Part shown: piece by piece, positions 63,519 through 64,000 of the stretch
Position numbering within the stretch: position 1 is the first letter of the stretch
Layout of the letters: each line of letters opens with the position of its first letter
Assembly (NCBI GenBank): GCA_009731375.1
Contig: BJOX01000335.1
Coordinates: forward strand, 53,086 to 117,085
Direction: 5' to 3'
Source of the DNA: Paulinella micropora
Lineage: Eukaryota; Cercozoa; Imbricatea; Euglyphida
Length of the DNA: 64,000 nt
Made by a program: the position numbers and the translations under genes
The notes under the pieces: model-generated
Database searches by the model: none
The model's input: only the letters and a program-made list of their open reading frames with translations
Told to the model about the DNA's origin: nothing

Positions 63519-64000
63519 CTAGGCGGCCTGTCGCGGTGGGTCCAGTGCGGCCTGCCACACGGCTTCCTGCCGGGCCAGCCGCTTTTCTTGCAGGTCATTC
63601 AGCGCTAGTGTGCTGCGCAGGCCGCGCGTCCAGCCCAACAAGTACTGCAGGGTTGCGGTAGTACTACGTGCACGGTTCCGTATCTCTGCTAGCTTTTCCA
63701 AGCCGACCTGTGTCGGGTGATGCAGCTGTCGGCCACTGCAACGCAGGGCCGCGGCGGTCGCCGGTGGTAGGTTCGAGAGTTGATAGCTCTTGCTCCACAC
63801 AGCCAGCTCGAGGGGGGGTCGATTCGGCTGGCCGGGCTGGGTCGACCCCGGGCTCTGGCCGCGCAAGTCGGTCCAGATTTCCGCCTGGATGGCCAAGAGA
63901 TCGAGGAACTCGGGAGCCCCTCGCGCAGTAGTTGCGTGCAGGCCAGACTGCGCCACGAGGTGCAAGACCTCCCCCCGCACTGCCTGTTGCAGGGCATCGG
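63519..64000 (-). CDS. C-terminal part of an unknown helical protein, continues beyond window
   Basis: A minus-strand frame with its stop at 63519-63521. About 155 residues are visible, predicted mostly helical (EFLDLLAIQAEIWTDL, GLEKLAEIRNRARSTTATLQYLL, LALNDLQEKRLARQEAVWQAAL). Whether the ATG at 63978-63980 is the start or the gene continues to the right cannot be seen. The truncated copy at 60822-61022 confirms the C-terminal 66 residues as a real coding sequence. Function unknown. Confidence 0.6.
   Translation of the reverse strand, partial: DALQQAVRGEVLHLVAQSGLHATTARGAPEFLDLLAIQAEIWTDLRGQSPGSTQPGQPNRPPLELAVWSKSYQLSNLPPATAAALRCSGRQLHHPTQVGLEKLAEIRNRARSTTATLQYLLGWTRGLRSTLALNDLQEKRLARQEAVWQAALDPPRQAA

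Noticed and set aside
1-64000. CRISPR arrays, tRNA or rRNA genes
   Set aside because: No regularly spaced short repeats with unique spacers, and no recognisable tRNA or rRNA core sequence, were noticed. The tandem repeats found have long units or no spacers. A covariance-model search would be needed to exclude small RNA genes.

Overview
The window comes from a eukaryotic nuclear genome, most likely a protist or alga. It holds LTR retrotransposons, a nested virus-like replicon fragment and GC-rich host genes for a giant HYR-repeat surface protein, a CK1-like kinase and F-box/LRR-type proteins. No rRNA, tRNA, operon or CRISPR signal was seen. The species cannot be named from the sequence. GC-rich, apparently intron-poor host genes next to AT-rich virus-like DNA recall some heterotrophic stramenopiles, but that is only an inference.

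Layout. (1) 1-8.8 kb: the 3' part of a nearly intact Ty3/gypsy element; gag and pol share one frame and are separated by a single TGA. (2) 9.0-10.3 kb: a dispersed 350-bp repeat and a Ty1/copia RNase H remnant. (3) 10.2-19.8 kb, minus strand: three gag-only, LTR-flanked (TR-GAG-like) units, about 7.7 kb of which is an exact tandem duplication with a 3571-bp period. (4) 19.9-26.0 kb: decayed copia gag genes, two inverted repeat pairs, and a polypurine tract/LTR junction. (5) 26.1-35.4 kb, minus strand: a broken but complete-order copia element (gag, protease, integrase, reverse transcriptase, RNase H) between LTRs, then a solo LTR of the gag-only family. (6) 35.4-39.7 kb, plus strand: another copia element, cut off inside its integrase. 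(7) 39.7-46.8 kb: an AT-rich, gene-dense segment with two genes leftward and three rightward of a central non-coding region with a short palindrome and iteron-like repeats. It encodes a GIY-YIG/zinc-finger nuclease, a broken multi-zinc-finger gene, a small coiled-coil protein and a 1123-residue fusion of a family B DNA polymerase-like region with a Pif1-like helicase. Both ends cut through ORFs. No capsid, packaging ATPase or integrase was found. This is the best candidate for an undescribed system. (8) 46.8-64 kb: very GC-rich host DNA with a kinase fragment that starts at its HRD motif, the giant type I membrane protein (one frameshift and one in-frame TAG), and a locally duplicated module of an F-box/LRR-like gene (+), a large LRR-like gene (-), a homopolymer G/C block and a third minus-strand gene.

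The left two thirds is a nested graveyard of retroelements, invaded by or joined to a fragment of a DNA replicon. The right third looks like a host locus of surface and LRR proteins that is expanding by local duplication. Several frame breaks sit at homopolymers or next to N gaps, so some 'pseudogenes' may be assembly errors; these are flagged one by one.
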